A stretch of DNA of 64,000 bases from Vibrio sp. STUT-A11 (GTDB lineage: Bacteria; Pseudomonadota; Gammaproteobacteria; Enterobacterales; Vibrionaceae). Every line of letters begins with the position of its first letter. Within the stretch, counting starts at the first letter, position 1. Made by a program: the position numbers and the translations under genes. The notes beneath the pieces were generated by a model that was not told where the DNA came from, did no database searches, and saw only the letters and a program-made list of their open reading frames with translations. Positions 17,576-25,740 of this stretch are shown piece by piece. Location: contig NZ_AP026763.1 of the NCBI RefSeq assembly GCF_026000435.1, positions 2,728,001-2,792,000 on the forward strand, read 5' to 3'.

Positions 17576-18514
17576 TTATTCAAAAGCGGTAAAAGGTGCA
17601 AATTGATCGTCAATGACCGCACCGGTTAATTGAGAAATGTGTTTCAACTGCTGCTCAGAGCAGTAACGCTCTAAATCTTTGATAATGTTGGTCATGGTTT
17701 TCGGGTCAATAAAAGACGCGGTACCGACTTGCACCGCAGTTGCGCCTGCGAGCAAATACTCAATCGCGTCCTCATAGTTGTTAATTCCACCGCAGCCAAT
17801 AACAGGAATAGAAATGTTCTTCGCACATTGGTAAGTCATGCGCAGATTTACGGCTTTGAGTCCTGCCCCCGAATAACCGCCCATGATATTGCCTAGCTTT
17901 GGACGCTTAGTACGGATATCGATGCCCATTCCTAACAGCGTATTTCCAACAACAACTGCGTCGCCACCGTTATCTTCGACAGCTTTGGCTACACCAATAA
18001 TATCGGTGGTATTTGGCGTCAACTTTGCCCAGACAGGCAAGTGGGTCGCTTTGCGGATTGCTGAAATCACCTTAGCGGTACTTTCAGGATCAATAGCAAA
18101 GGCTTTGCCATGCGCTTCAATGTTTGGACACGAAATGTTGGCTTCAATGACAGAGATGCCGTCAACATCGCTGAGCTGTGCTGCCAACTCTGCGAACTCT
18201 GCGGCTGTATTCGCTGAAATGCTGGTCACTAACGGCGGCGTGTAGTCACGATAAATAGGCACCGTCTTCTTGATGTAGTTATTTACGCCTTTGCTTGGGA
18301 TACCAATAGCGTTGAGCATGGAACCCGATTCGATTTCAGCGATGCGCGGCATTGGGTTACCCGTACGCACATCAGCGGTAAAGGTTTTGGTGACAAATGC
18401 GCCCAGTTCGTTGCCATTTATAACCTCTAAAATACCTTCAGAAAACGTACCGGATGCTGGCATTATTGGGTTTTGTAGCTCGATATTACCTACTTTGATT
18501 TTTAAACAACTCAT
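17576..18514 (-). CDS. pyrD: Dihydroorotate dehydrogenase, class 1B catalytic subunit
   Basis: FMN enzyme interconverting dihydroorotate and orotate. The 312-residue protein has the class 1 active-site cysteine (C129, in EANISCPN), where membrane class 2 enzymes have serine, and no N-terminal membrane helix. It therefore uses a soluble partner, supplied by the overlapping pyrK gene (4-bp ATGA overlap). Vibrios normally make pyrimidines with a class 2, quinone-linked PyrD, so this NAD-linked form is accessory. It can run as an orotate reductase, as in the orotate-fermenting clostridial enzyme. Confidence 0.95.
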   Translation of the reverse strand: MSCLKIKVGNIELQNPIMPASGTFSEGILEVINGNELGAFVTKTFTADVRTGNPMPRIAEIESGSMLNAIGIPSKGVNNYIKKTVPIYRDYTPPLVTSISANTAAEFAELAAQLSDVDGISVIEANISCPNIEAHGKAFAIDPESTAKVISAIRKATHLPVWAKLTPNTTDIIGVAKAVEDNGGDAVVVGNTLLGMGIDIRTKRPKLGNIMGGYSGAGLKAVNLRMTYQCAKNISIPVIGCGGINNYEDAIEYLLAGATAVQVGTASFIDPKTMTNIIKDLERYCSEQQLKHISQLTGAVIDDQFAPFTAFE

Positions 18515-19305
18515 ACAATCATCTCCAGCAAATCGAATACAGGGCCATCTTTACACACCTTTTTCGCCTTAGGTGGCTCATTAATTTTCTGCACTGGTTT
18601 GACGCAACCGCAGCACATTCCTAGTCCACAAGACATTTGCTCTTCTACTGCGACCTCACCTTGAATATCCAACTCAAGGGCGAGATTTTTGAGTAACGCG
18701 ACAATGCGTTTCGAGCCACAGGTATAGAAACAGTCAATAGGATGGGTAGCGTGGATAGTGCGAATAAGATCTTCCACTCGAGCCATATCACTTGACCCGT
18801 CGCTATCCAAAGCCTCAAAAATCTCCGCGTTCGCCTCTTCAAAACGGTAGCGGGACATCACACGCGGTTGATCTTTAGCACTAAGAATCGCGGTGACTGC
18901 GACATTTTTTTCCGTGGCGTACTCAGCAAGTGGGGCGAGTGTCGCTAGCCCAACACCTCGACCAATAACTAAGATGTGTTTGTAGTCTGGCTTTACCGTA
19001 AATCCTTTTCCTAATGGCCCAAGAAACTCTAAGTCATTCCCTTGTTCAAGCGTCGCGAGACCTCGGGTACCTTTGCCCTGTACTTTATATAAAAACTCCA
19101 CTTGCCCATTGCTATTCGCTTTATACGTACTCATTGGACGAGGAAAAAAAGGTTGGTCTTTGCCACTTGGTGGACAAATTAAATTAAAGAATTGCCCAGG
19201 TTCAACCTCTGAGGCTTTTTGTTCGGTTTCAATAACCATATGTTTATATTCGTCATTGACCCATTCATTTTTAATTACTTTTCCGGATGTAGAAACAGCA
19301 GCCAT
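18511..19305 (-). CDS. pyrK: PyrK, electron-transfer subunit of dihydroorotate dehydrogenase
   Basis: FAD/[2Fe-2S] protein passing electrons between NAD(H) and the FMN of PyrD. The 264-residue protein has the flavin-binding RPMSTY motif (about 56-61), the NAD-binding stretch HILVIGRGVGLATLAPLAEY (about 110-129), and cluster cysteines C226, C231, C234 and C251 in the family pattern C-x4-C-x2-C-x16-C. GGAGG precedes the ATG. Overlap with pyrD implies translational coupling and a 1:1 complex. Confidence 0.94.
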   Translation of the reverse strand: MAAVSTSGKVIKNEWVNDEYKHMVIETEQKASEVEPGQFFNLICPPSGKDQPFFPRPMSTYKANSNGQVEFLYKVQGKGTRGLATLEQGNDLEFLGPLGKGFTVKPDYKHILVIGRGVGLATLAPLAEYATEKNVAVTAILSAKDQPRVMSRYRFEEANAEIFEALDSDGSSDMARVEDLIRTIHATHPIDCFYTCGSKRIVALLKNLALELDIQGEVAVEEQMSCGLGMCCGCVKPVQKINEPPKAKKVCKDGPVFDLLEMIV

Positions 19306-19339
19306 ACTGGCCTCCAGTGATTAATATTATTTTATTTAA

Positions 19340-20761
19340 TTATTGAACTGAAAAATCAATTTTCTTAACTGGCGTTGTCAATATTGTAGGGTTTAATATC
19401 ATGTCGATTTCATGTTCAGACATGTATTTTTTATCAAGGATAATTTCTCTAATAGGACGATTAAATTTGAGTGCAGTTTTTATTACATCACTCGATTTTT
19501 CGTAACCAATATACGGATTCAATGCGGTAGCCAAGCACGCAGAATTATTAATCGAAAATTCCAGTTTTTCTCTGTTAACAGTAATTCCATCAATACAATT
19601 AGTAACCAAAGTATCAAACCCATTACTCAGGTGTTTGATGCTTTTAAATATTGAATGGATAATGATCGGTTCAAACGCATTAAGCTGCAATTGACCACCT
19701 TCAGCGGCCATGGTCACGGTCAGATCGTTACCAATCACTTCAAATGCAATCTGGTTCACTACTTCTGGAATAACTGGATTGACCTTACCAGGCATAATGC
19801 TAGAACCAGCAGCGCGAGGTGGTAAGTTAATTTCACCAAAGCCATTTTGCGGACCACTGGACAACAATCGTAAGTCATTACAAATTTTAGACATTTTCAC
19901 TGCGATACGTTTAAGCATCCCAGACAATAAAACAAAGGCACCCATATCTTGAGTGGCTTCGATCAAGTTGCCCGCTGGTGTGAATTCAAAGCCAGACTCC
20001 TCCGCCAAATAGCGGCACACCAGTGGAGAGTATTTCGGGTCGGTATTGATCCCAGTACCTATCGCGGTCGCGCCCATATTCACTTCCAATAGAAGATTTA
20101 GGGTTTCTTTCAACCTATCAATATCTTCGTTCACCATGATCTCGTAAGTTTTAAACTCTTGACCAAGTGTCATAGGAACCGCATCTTGCAGTTGAGTACG
20201 ACCAATTTTTAGTACATCGGAGAACTCTGCGCTCTTTTTAAATAAGGCGTAGCTTAGGTTTTCCATTGAGCAAAGCAGGCCTTGAGCAGCAATTAAGGTA
20301 CCAAGCTTAATTGACGTTGGATAAACATCATTAGTGCTCTGGGAGCAGTTAACATGATCAAGCGGATGCAAGAACTCATATTCACCTTTGTTATGCCCCA
20401 TATATTCAAGTGCTAAATTGGCGATAACTTCATTGGCATTCATGTTGGTTGATGTACCCGCACCACCTTGTATAACATCAACCACAAACTGATCATGATA
20501 TTGTCCTTCAATAACATAATCGCTAGAAGCTTTGATCGCATGAGCTTTATCTGATGCGATCAAGCCTAGTTCTTCATTTGCTCTGACAGCACTTTTCTTA
20601 ACTGTTGCGATTGCTCGGATTAATTCCGGATACTGAGATATCTTGATTCCGGTAATAGGAAAGTTTTCCAATGCTCGTAGCGTGTGTACACCCCAGTAAT
20701 TTCTATTTGAGATTTCTCGTTCACCCAATAAATCTTTTTCTATTCTAATGTGATTCTTCAT
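19340..20761 (-). CDS. aspA: Aspartate ammonia-lyase
   Basis: Deaminates L-aspartate to fumarate and ammonia. The 473-residue protein has the aspartase/fumarase signature GSSIMPGKVNP (319-329), with the flexible catalytic loop serine, and GGAGTSTNMNANEVIA (99-114). AEGGQLQLNAFEP is also typical. Fumarase C is the main alternative, but the GREISNRNYWG-like N-terminus and the operon context favour aspartase. It starts 11 bp after the carbamoylase gene, which would supply its substrate. Confidence 0.92.
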   Translation of the reverse strand: MKNHIRIEKDLLGEREISNRNYWGVHTLRALENFPITGIKISQYPELIRAIATVKKSAVRANEELGLIASDKAHAIKASSDYVIEGQYHDQFVVDVIQGGAGTSTNMNANEVIANLALEYMGHNKGEYEFLHPLDHVNCSQSTNDVYPTSIKLGTLIAAQGLLCSMENLSYALFKKSAEFSDVLKIGRTQLQDAVPMTLGQEFKTYEIMVNEDIDRLKETLNLLLEVNMGATAIGTGINTDPKYSPLVCRYLAEESGFEFTPAGNLIEATQDMGAFVLLSGMLKRIAVKMSKICNDLRLLSSGPQNGFGEINLPPRAAGSSIMPGKVNPVIPEVVNQIAFEVIGNDLTVTMAAEGGQLQLNAFEPIIIHSIFKSIKHLSNGFDTLVTNCIDGITVNREKLEFSINNSACLATALNPYIGYEKSSDVIKTALKFNRPIREIILDKKYMSEHEIDMILNPTILTTPVKKIDFSVQ

Positions 20762-20772
20762 ATAGATTTCTT

Positions 20773-22020
20773 CTATTTTTTATTCGCAAGATTCTTTAAA
20801 GTTTCAGCCAAAAGAAATGCTGAAGACAAAATATGTTCTTTCTTTGATTCTTCATTTGGGTGATGACTAATGCCATCGATAGATGGAATAAAGATCATTG
20901 CAGTCGAGAATTTTTTGGCAATATACATAGCGTCATGCCCTGCGCCGCTGACCATTCTCATGTTGCTCAGTTTGAGACGTGAACAAGTTTCTTCTATCAG
21001 GTCGCATATTTCGGAATTAAGCAGAACCGGCTCTTCTTCAGAAATAGTACGAAGTTCGATCTTAACGTTGTGATCAAATTTCGCTTTCTGAATACAGAGG
21101 TAAAGAGAGTCAACCACACGTTCAATACTTGGTTTTTCTACACCACGAATATCAACATAAAACTTCACTTGGCCAGGAATCACGTTCATAGAGTTTGGAT
21201 AGCAGTTTATTTTACCCACCGTACCCACAGTGCCATTCGCTGACTCTTTACAAGAAGATACATGGAGGTTTTCGATGATGTTCGCTGCCGCCACCAAAGC
21301 GTCACTACGAATCCCCATTGGGGTCGCCCCAGAGTGATCCGCCTGACCAAGAACATTCACTTCAAAACGTGTTGGCGCTGCAATGCCGTAAACCACACCA
21401 ATCGTTTTTTGCTCTTGCTCTAAGCATCGACCCTGCTCAATATGTAACTCAACAAAGCTGTCGAAGTAATCTCGTTGCAACTCACAGGATGACAAAGCAT
21501 CGTGCCTGTAACCTGCGTTCTTAATCGCGTCGCGGATACTAACTCCGTTGTCATCCATGTTTTCGTCATAACTGGTTGACGCTAAATGACCGACCATCGT
21601 CTTACTGCCAATACAAGACACACCAAAACGACTTGATTCTTCTGCGCGAAATACCACTAGTTCTAAATCTCGTTCCAACTCACCGGGAGAGAACTGCAAC
21701 AAAGCGAATAGGCCAGCGAAGACTCCAAGCGCACCATCAAGTGCTCCGCCATTAGGAACGGTATCAACGTGCGATCCGGTACCAACCGCAGGTAAATTTG
21801 AATTTTTACCTGGCAAGCGAGCAAAAATATTACCCATCGCATCTTGGCGAACAATCAAGCCATGATTGCCCATTTCTTCAATTAAATATTGATGAGCCGC
21901 TTCATCTTCTGGGGAATAAGCAAGGCGAGTGATACCTCGCTCTGTATGGTTGGCGCTGTTAAAGATTTTTAAGTGCTCGTAAATCTTTATCAGATCTTGA
22001 GTAGTGTATTTTCCGCGCAT
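20773..22020 (-). CDS. Zn-dependent hydantoinase/carbamoylase-family amidase (M20), predicted N-carbamoyl-aspartate amidohydrolase
   Basis: Member of the M20 hydantoinase/carbamoylase group that removes carbamoyl groups from N-carbamoyl amino acids or allantoate. The 415-residue protein shows GSHVDTVPNGGALDGALGV (metal ligands H84 and D95), FRAEESSRFG (E127/E128), ELHIEQG, the dimer-domain GATPM and SGAGHDAMY. First gene of the operon, with AAGG spaced before the ATG. Sequence alone does not separate N-carbamoyl-aspartate from allantoate or beta-ureidopropionate substrates. The flanking dihydroorotase and aspartase make ureidosuccinate the natural choice. No other allantoin genes are near. 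Confidence 0.9.
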   Translation of the reverse strand: MRGKYTTQDLIKIYEHLKIFNSANHTERGITRLAYSPEDEAAHQYLIEEMGNHGLIVRQDAMGNIFARLPGKNSNLPAVGTGSHVDTVPNGGALDGALGVFAGLFALLQFSPGELERDLELVVFRAEESSRFGVSCIGSKTMVGHLASTSYDENMDDNGVSIRDAIKNAGYRHDALSSCELQRDYFDSFVELHIEQGRCLEQEQKTIGVVYGIAAPTRFEVNVLGQADHSGATPMGIRSDALVAAANIIENLHVSSCKESANGTVGTVGKINCYPNSMNVIPGQVKFYVDIRGVEKPSIERVVDSLYLCIQKAKFDHNVKIELRTISEEEPVLLNSEICDLIEETCSRLKLSNMRMVSGAGHDAMYIAKKFSTAMIFIPSIDGISHHPNEESKKEHILSSAFLLAETLKNLANKK

Positions 22021-22790
22021 ATTCAGACCTTATTTATTATTACAGAGCAAGCATTGTTGAGAATATTTATTAACCAATACTGCTCAAATTATGTGAATTA
22101 TATTGAGATAAAAAAATCGCACTTTCAATCCAATTCGTCTAATTTTTTGGACGCACGTGACAGCGCTCACGTATTAAAAATGTCATTACCTACAAATATC
22201 AACCACAAATAACTTGCATAAACCACTGTTTTTATTGAATTTAATTAACATCCGCACATATAAAAAGGATAATGTCATTTTTCATGACCTCACTTTTAGT
22301 TTTATTTTTGGGACTTGAGTCATGCACTATGCACGAAAAATCATTGATAATAGCGATGCTTAAAAGTGAATCACTGTGAATAACAATGTCGATAGATCTA
22401 AGGAGTGGATTATTTACACTAAGTGACTAGCAGGATTACTTTATTAAGCACGCTCAAGTTAGGAAGTATTGAGCAGTAATAAATACTTAGGACGAAACTA
22501 AAAATGACAAGTAAAATGGTAATGAGCCAGGTATTCAAGCATAAGAATTGATGTAAATTGCGCCTCGTTTGGAATAAACACCAATAAGAAGCAGACTATT
22601 ACACCTCATTAAATTATCAATGTTTTAACATGATAACTAACATCCATTTTTTATAATCAATATAGTGTTTACAATATATACCAAAATAACTTCAGTCTAC
22701 GTAATTCATTGAGTGTGCTTAGTTTTAATATGACCACAATTTGAGCACCGAATCTAAAGTTCTTTAGGTATATCTACATATGGTAAAAAT
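22021..22790. promoter_or_regulatory. 770-bp divergent control region of the orotate-type island
   Basis: No gene is visible between the carbamoylase and the transporter. The region is AT-rich and contains one good CRP-type site (listed separately), a GTCAT/ATGAC inverted repeat near 22272-22286 and an AGTGAATCACT near-palindrome near 22366. No sigma-54 promoter was found on either strand. Confidence 0.5.
22153..22174. promoter_or_regulatory. Predicted CRP site
   Basis: GTGA-CAGCGC-TCAC at 22157-22170 matches both CRP core half-sites with the correct 6-bp spacer. It is centred about 143 bp upstream of the carbamoylase ATG. It would tie the catabolic operon, and perhaps the divergent transporter, to carbon status. 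Confidence 0.5.
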
Positions 22791-24020
22791 ATGAAAGATA
22801 ATCCAGCTATTCCTCAACCTATACCTAAACACGACGACAAATCTCAAACGAGAGTAAAAATATTAAGTGTTGCTTTTCTTATGGCAATGACATCGGTTGG
22901 ACCCGGATTTCTTACCCAGAATTCGATGTTCACTAATATGTACAAAGTCGATATGGCTTTCCCAGTATTTATCGCGATGATATTCACCTTTGGTATTGTG
23001 ATGAACCTATGGCGGGTTATCGGTGTATCTGGATTAAGAATTCAAGATATCGCGAACAAAATAGCCCCAGGCATGGGTTATGTCGTTGGGATATTACTAG
23101 CGCTAGGTGCGGTAGCGTTCAACTTTGGTAACGTCAGTGGGACCGCTTTAGGGATTAACGTTCTAACCGGATTAGACACGGTATGGGGAGCATTGATTAC
23201 TGGCGGTTTGGGCATTGCGTTGTTTTTAACTCACAACGCATCAAAAAGAATGGACCAGATGGCACGCTATCTTGGTTTGTTTATGATTATTCTTATCGCC
23301 TACGTTGCCTTGACTAACCTTCCACCTTTAGCACCCGTTGCACAGGCAGTGATCTCACCAAACAACGTCTCTTCATTGCTATTGCCAACATTAACGATCG
23401 TAGGCGGTGCTGTGGGTGGTTACTACACAGGAGCACATCGTCTGGTTGATATTGGCTTCAGCGGTAAAGAGAACGTTGGCAATATCAAAAAGGCCGCTTG
23501 GAGTGGTATCTCGATCGCCGTTGTTATTCAATTTTTGCTATTTATGGCGGTTCTTGGCGTCGTCATCACTGGTGTGACGTTGGATAACTCTAACCCAGCT
23601 GCCGATGCATTCCGTCATGGCGCTGGCGAGGTTGGCTACTTTATCTTTGGCTTAGTGCTATTTGTCGCATCAATGACTTCTGTTGTTGGTAACTCTTATA
23701 TGGCTATCTCGCTAATTAAGACCCTATTCCCTGTTGTCGCGCGCAACGAGAAAGGATGGTGTATTGGTTTCATTGCAATCACGACTCTGGGTACCACTTT
23801 GATGAATACCCCAGTTGTTTTGTTGATGACAGCGGGGCTAGTAAACAGCATCATCTTACCTGTCATCCTTTGCTGCATACTGCTGGCTACCCGACGTAAA
23901 GATATTGTTGGTGACTATCAACACCCTAAATGGCTGACTGCCTTGGGATCATTTATTGTAGTGGTGATGGCTTTTGGTAGCATTTCCAATATTAGTAAAT
24001 TTACGGCTGCGTTTTTGTGA
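22791..24020 (+). CDS. NRAMP-superfamily transporter, predicted organic substrate
   Basis: A 409-residue polytopic membrane protein with about 11 hydrophobic segments and NRAMP-like organisation. The helix-1 metal motif DPGN of true NRAMP metal transporters is replaced by SVGPGFLTQ, and the helix-6 MPH motif by YYTGAHR. The main metal ligands are therefore missing. Distant NRAMP-like proteins of the YcsG kind occur beside organic-acid degradation genes. Divergence from the orotate-type operon makes orotate, dihydroorotate or ureidosuccinate the likely cargo, by inference. The ribosome-binding site is weak. Confidence 0.8.
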   Translation: MKDNPAIPQPIPKHDDKSQTRVKILSVAFLMAMTSVGPGFLTQNSMFTNMYKVDMAFPVFIAMIFTFGIVMNLWRVIGVSGLRIQDIANKIAPGMGYVVGILLALGAVAFNFGNVSGTALGINVLTGLDTVWGALITGGLGIALFLTHNASKRMDQMARYLGLFMIILIAYVALTNLPPLAPVAQAVISPNNVSSLLLPTLTIVGGAVGGYYTGAHRLVDIGFSGKENVGNIKKAAWSGISIAVVIQFLLFMAVLGVVITGVTLDNSNPAADAFRHGAGEVGYFIFGLVLFVASMTSVVGNSYMAISLIKTLFPVVARNEKGWCIGFIAITTLGTTLMNTPVVLLMTAGLVNSIILPVILCCILLATRRKDIVGDYQHPKWLTALGSFIVVVMAFGSISNISKFTAAFL

Positions 24021-24105
24021 TAGACAAAGGTGGTAATAAACGTCTTCTGGAATAAACGATTATTAAAATACACGTCTATTATCATAGCCACAAAGCTGAT
24101 AAAAG

Positions 24106-24136
24106 AACGCCCACTGCTGTGAACTGAGTGGGCGTT
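24106..24136. terminator. Bidirectional terminator, transporter and phoU
   Basis: AACGCCCACT/AGTGGGCGTT perfect 10-bp stem followed by T-rich sequence on the plus strand and A-rich sequence before it. Confidence 0.85.
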
Positions 24137-24188
24137 TTCATTTTTTGAGACTAGATAGAAATCGCCTACTTAAAAAGAGCTAACATCA

Positions 24189-24887
24189 TCACTTCAAGAC
24201 GTCATCAATGCTCTGATCGCCAAGGTGTCGGACATCCTTGCCTTTCACGAAGTAGATAATATATTCACAGATGTTCTGACAGCGGTCTCCCACTCGCTCG
24301 ATTGCGCGCGCCGACCACATCACTTGCAAAATGTTGGGAATATTTTTCGGGTCTTCCATCATGTAGGTCATTAACTGACGAATTACCGCTTCATATTCTG
24401 CATCAATTTTATCATCCTGCTTGTGTACTTCGGCTGCGGCTTCCACATCCATACGCGCAAACGCATCAAGCACCTGGTGTAACATTTGAATCGCCTGCCG
24501 ACACAGCGGCTCTAAAGATACCTGGAAATGACGCTCTTTGGATGAAGGACTTTCGATGGCAACATAGGCGATGCGCGTCGCCACATCACCAATGCGCTCT
24601 AAGTCGGTGATGGTTTTGATGATAGCGATAATTAAACGCAAATCTTTCGCCGTCGGTTGACGCTTGGCGATAATACGAGTGCAGGCATCATCGATAGATA
24701 CTTCCATCGCATTCACTTTATGGTCATCACGCACAACCTTCCGCGCGAGCTCGATATCTTCTTTATTTAAGGCTTGAATAGCATACGACAACTGCTGTTC
24801 AACCAAACCACCCATAGTTAAAACATGAGTACGAATCGATTCTAGCTCTACGTTAAATTGTCCTGAAATATGACGTCCAAAGTGCAT
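24189..24887 (-). CDS. phoU: PhoU, phosphate signalling regulator
   Basis: Cytoplasmic helical-bundle protein that links the Pst transporter to PhoR and keeps the Pho regulon off when phosphate is plentiful. The 232-residue protein has the two PhoU repeats with metal-site motifs (AIERVGDRCQNICEYI in the second; DLERIGDVATRIAYVAIE in the first). It is the last gene of the pstC-pstA-pstB-phoU operon. Confidence 0.97.
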   Translation of the reverse strand: MHFGRHISGQFNVELESIRTHVLTMGGLVEQQLSYAIQALNKEDIELARKVVRDDHKVNAMEVSIDDACTRIIAKRQPTAKDLRLIIAIIKTITDLERIGDVATRIAYVAIESPSSKERHFQVSLEPLCRQAIQMLHQVLDAFARMDVEAAAEVHKQDDKIDAEYEAVIRQLMTYMMEDPKNIPNILQVMWSARAIERVGDRCQNICEYIIYFVKGKDVRHLGDQSIDDVLK

Positions 24888-24919
24888 AATTGTCCTTCTG
24901 TTTAATCTCGTCGCAGGCC

Positions 24920-25738
24920 TTAGCCGTAACGACCGGTAATGTAATCTTCAGTCTGAGTCTTGACCGGTGACGTGAAGATTGAGTCGGCATCGGAATACTC
25001 TATGAGCTTACCCATGTGAATGAATGCCGTATGGTCGCTAACTCGCGCCGCTTGCTGCATGTTGTGGGTAACAATAACCACAGTATATTGAGTTTTCAGC
25101 TCATTGATAAGCTCCTCAATAGTCAAAGTGGAGATTGGATCAAGTGCTGAAGTTGGTTCATCCAATAAAAGGACTTCTGGTTCAATCGCAATGGCACGAG
25201 CAATAACCAAACGTTGCTGCTGACCACCTGACAAGCCAAATGCGTTCTCATGCAAACGGTCTTTCACTTCATCCCATAATGCCGCTGCGCGCAATGAACG
25301 TTCAACGGCATCGTCCAAAGCTCGGCTATTCTTCATCCCTTGCAGGCGCAACCCGTATACTACATTTTCATAGATCGACTTAGGGAATGGGTTTGGCCGC
25401 TGGAATACCATACCAACACGACGTCTAAGCGTTGCGACATCGACATTATGATGATAGACGTTTTTACCATGTAGACGCACTTCGCCAGTGACTTTACAGC
25501 CTTCAACTAAATCGTTCATGCGGTTGATACAACGCAACAGGGTCGATTTACCACAACCTGATGGTCCGATAAATGCCGTAACTCTGCCTTTAGGAATACG
25601 CATTGAAATATCATGCAACGCCTGAGCTTGTCCGTAGAAAAGATTAAGATTCTCTATTGAGATGGCCGTTTGTTCATCCGTCAGGTTATGCACATCTAAT
25701 GGCGGCTCATAACCCAATGTATTATCAAAATTAAACAT
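24920..25738 (-). CDS. pstB: PstB, phosphate ABC transporter ATPase
   Basis: ATP-binding subunit of the high-affinity phosphate importer. The 272-residue protein has Walker A GPSGCGKST, the Q-loop (GMVFQRPNPFPKS), signature LSGGQQQRL and Walker B VLLLDEPTSALDP. It is separated from pstA by only 2 bp, so translation is coupled. Confidence 0.98.
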   Translation of the reverse strand: MFNFDNTLGYEPPLDVHNLTDEQTAISIENLNLFYGQAQALHDISMRIPKGRVTAFIGPSGCGKSTLLRCINRMNDLVEGCKVTGEVRLHGKNVYHHNVDVATLRRRVGMVFQRPNPFPKSIYENVVYGLRLQGMKNSRALDDAVERSLRAAALWDEVKDRLHENAFGLSGGQQQRLVIARAIAIEPEVLLLDEPTSALDPISTLTIEELINELKTQYTVVIVTHNMQQAARVSDHTAFIHMGKLIEYSDADSIFTSPVKTQTEDYITGRYG

Positions 25739-25740
25739 AC

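Noticed and set aside
16529..19305. Reading pyrC-pyrD-pyrK as the ordinary pyrimidine biosynthesis operon
   Set aside because: The operon contains a carbamoylase, aspartase and malic enzyme and lacks pyrB, pyrE and carAB; these partners fit breakdown, not synthesis.
22791..24020. Annotation as a divalent metal (Mn/Fe) transporter
   Set aside because: The NRAMP fold is likely, but the metal-coordinating DPGN and MPH motifs are replaced.
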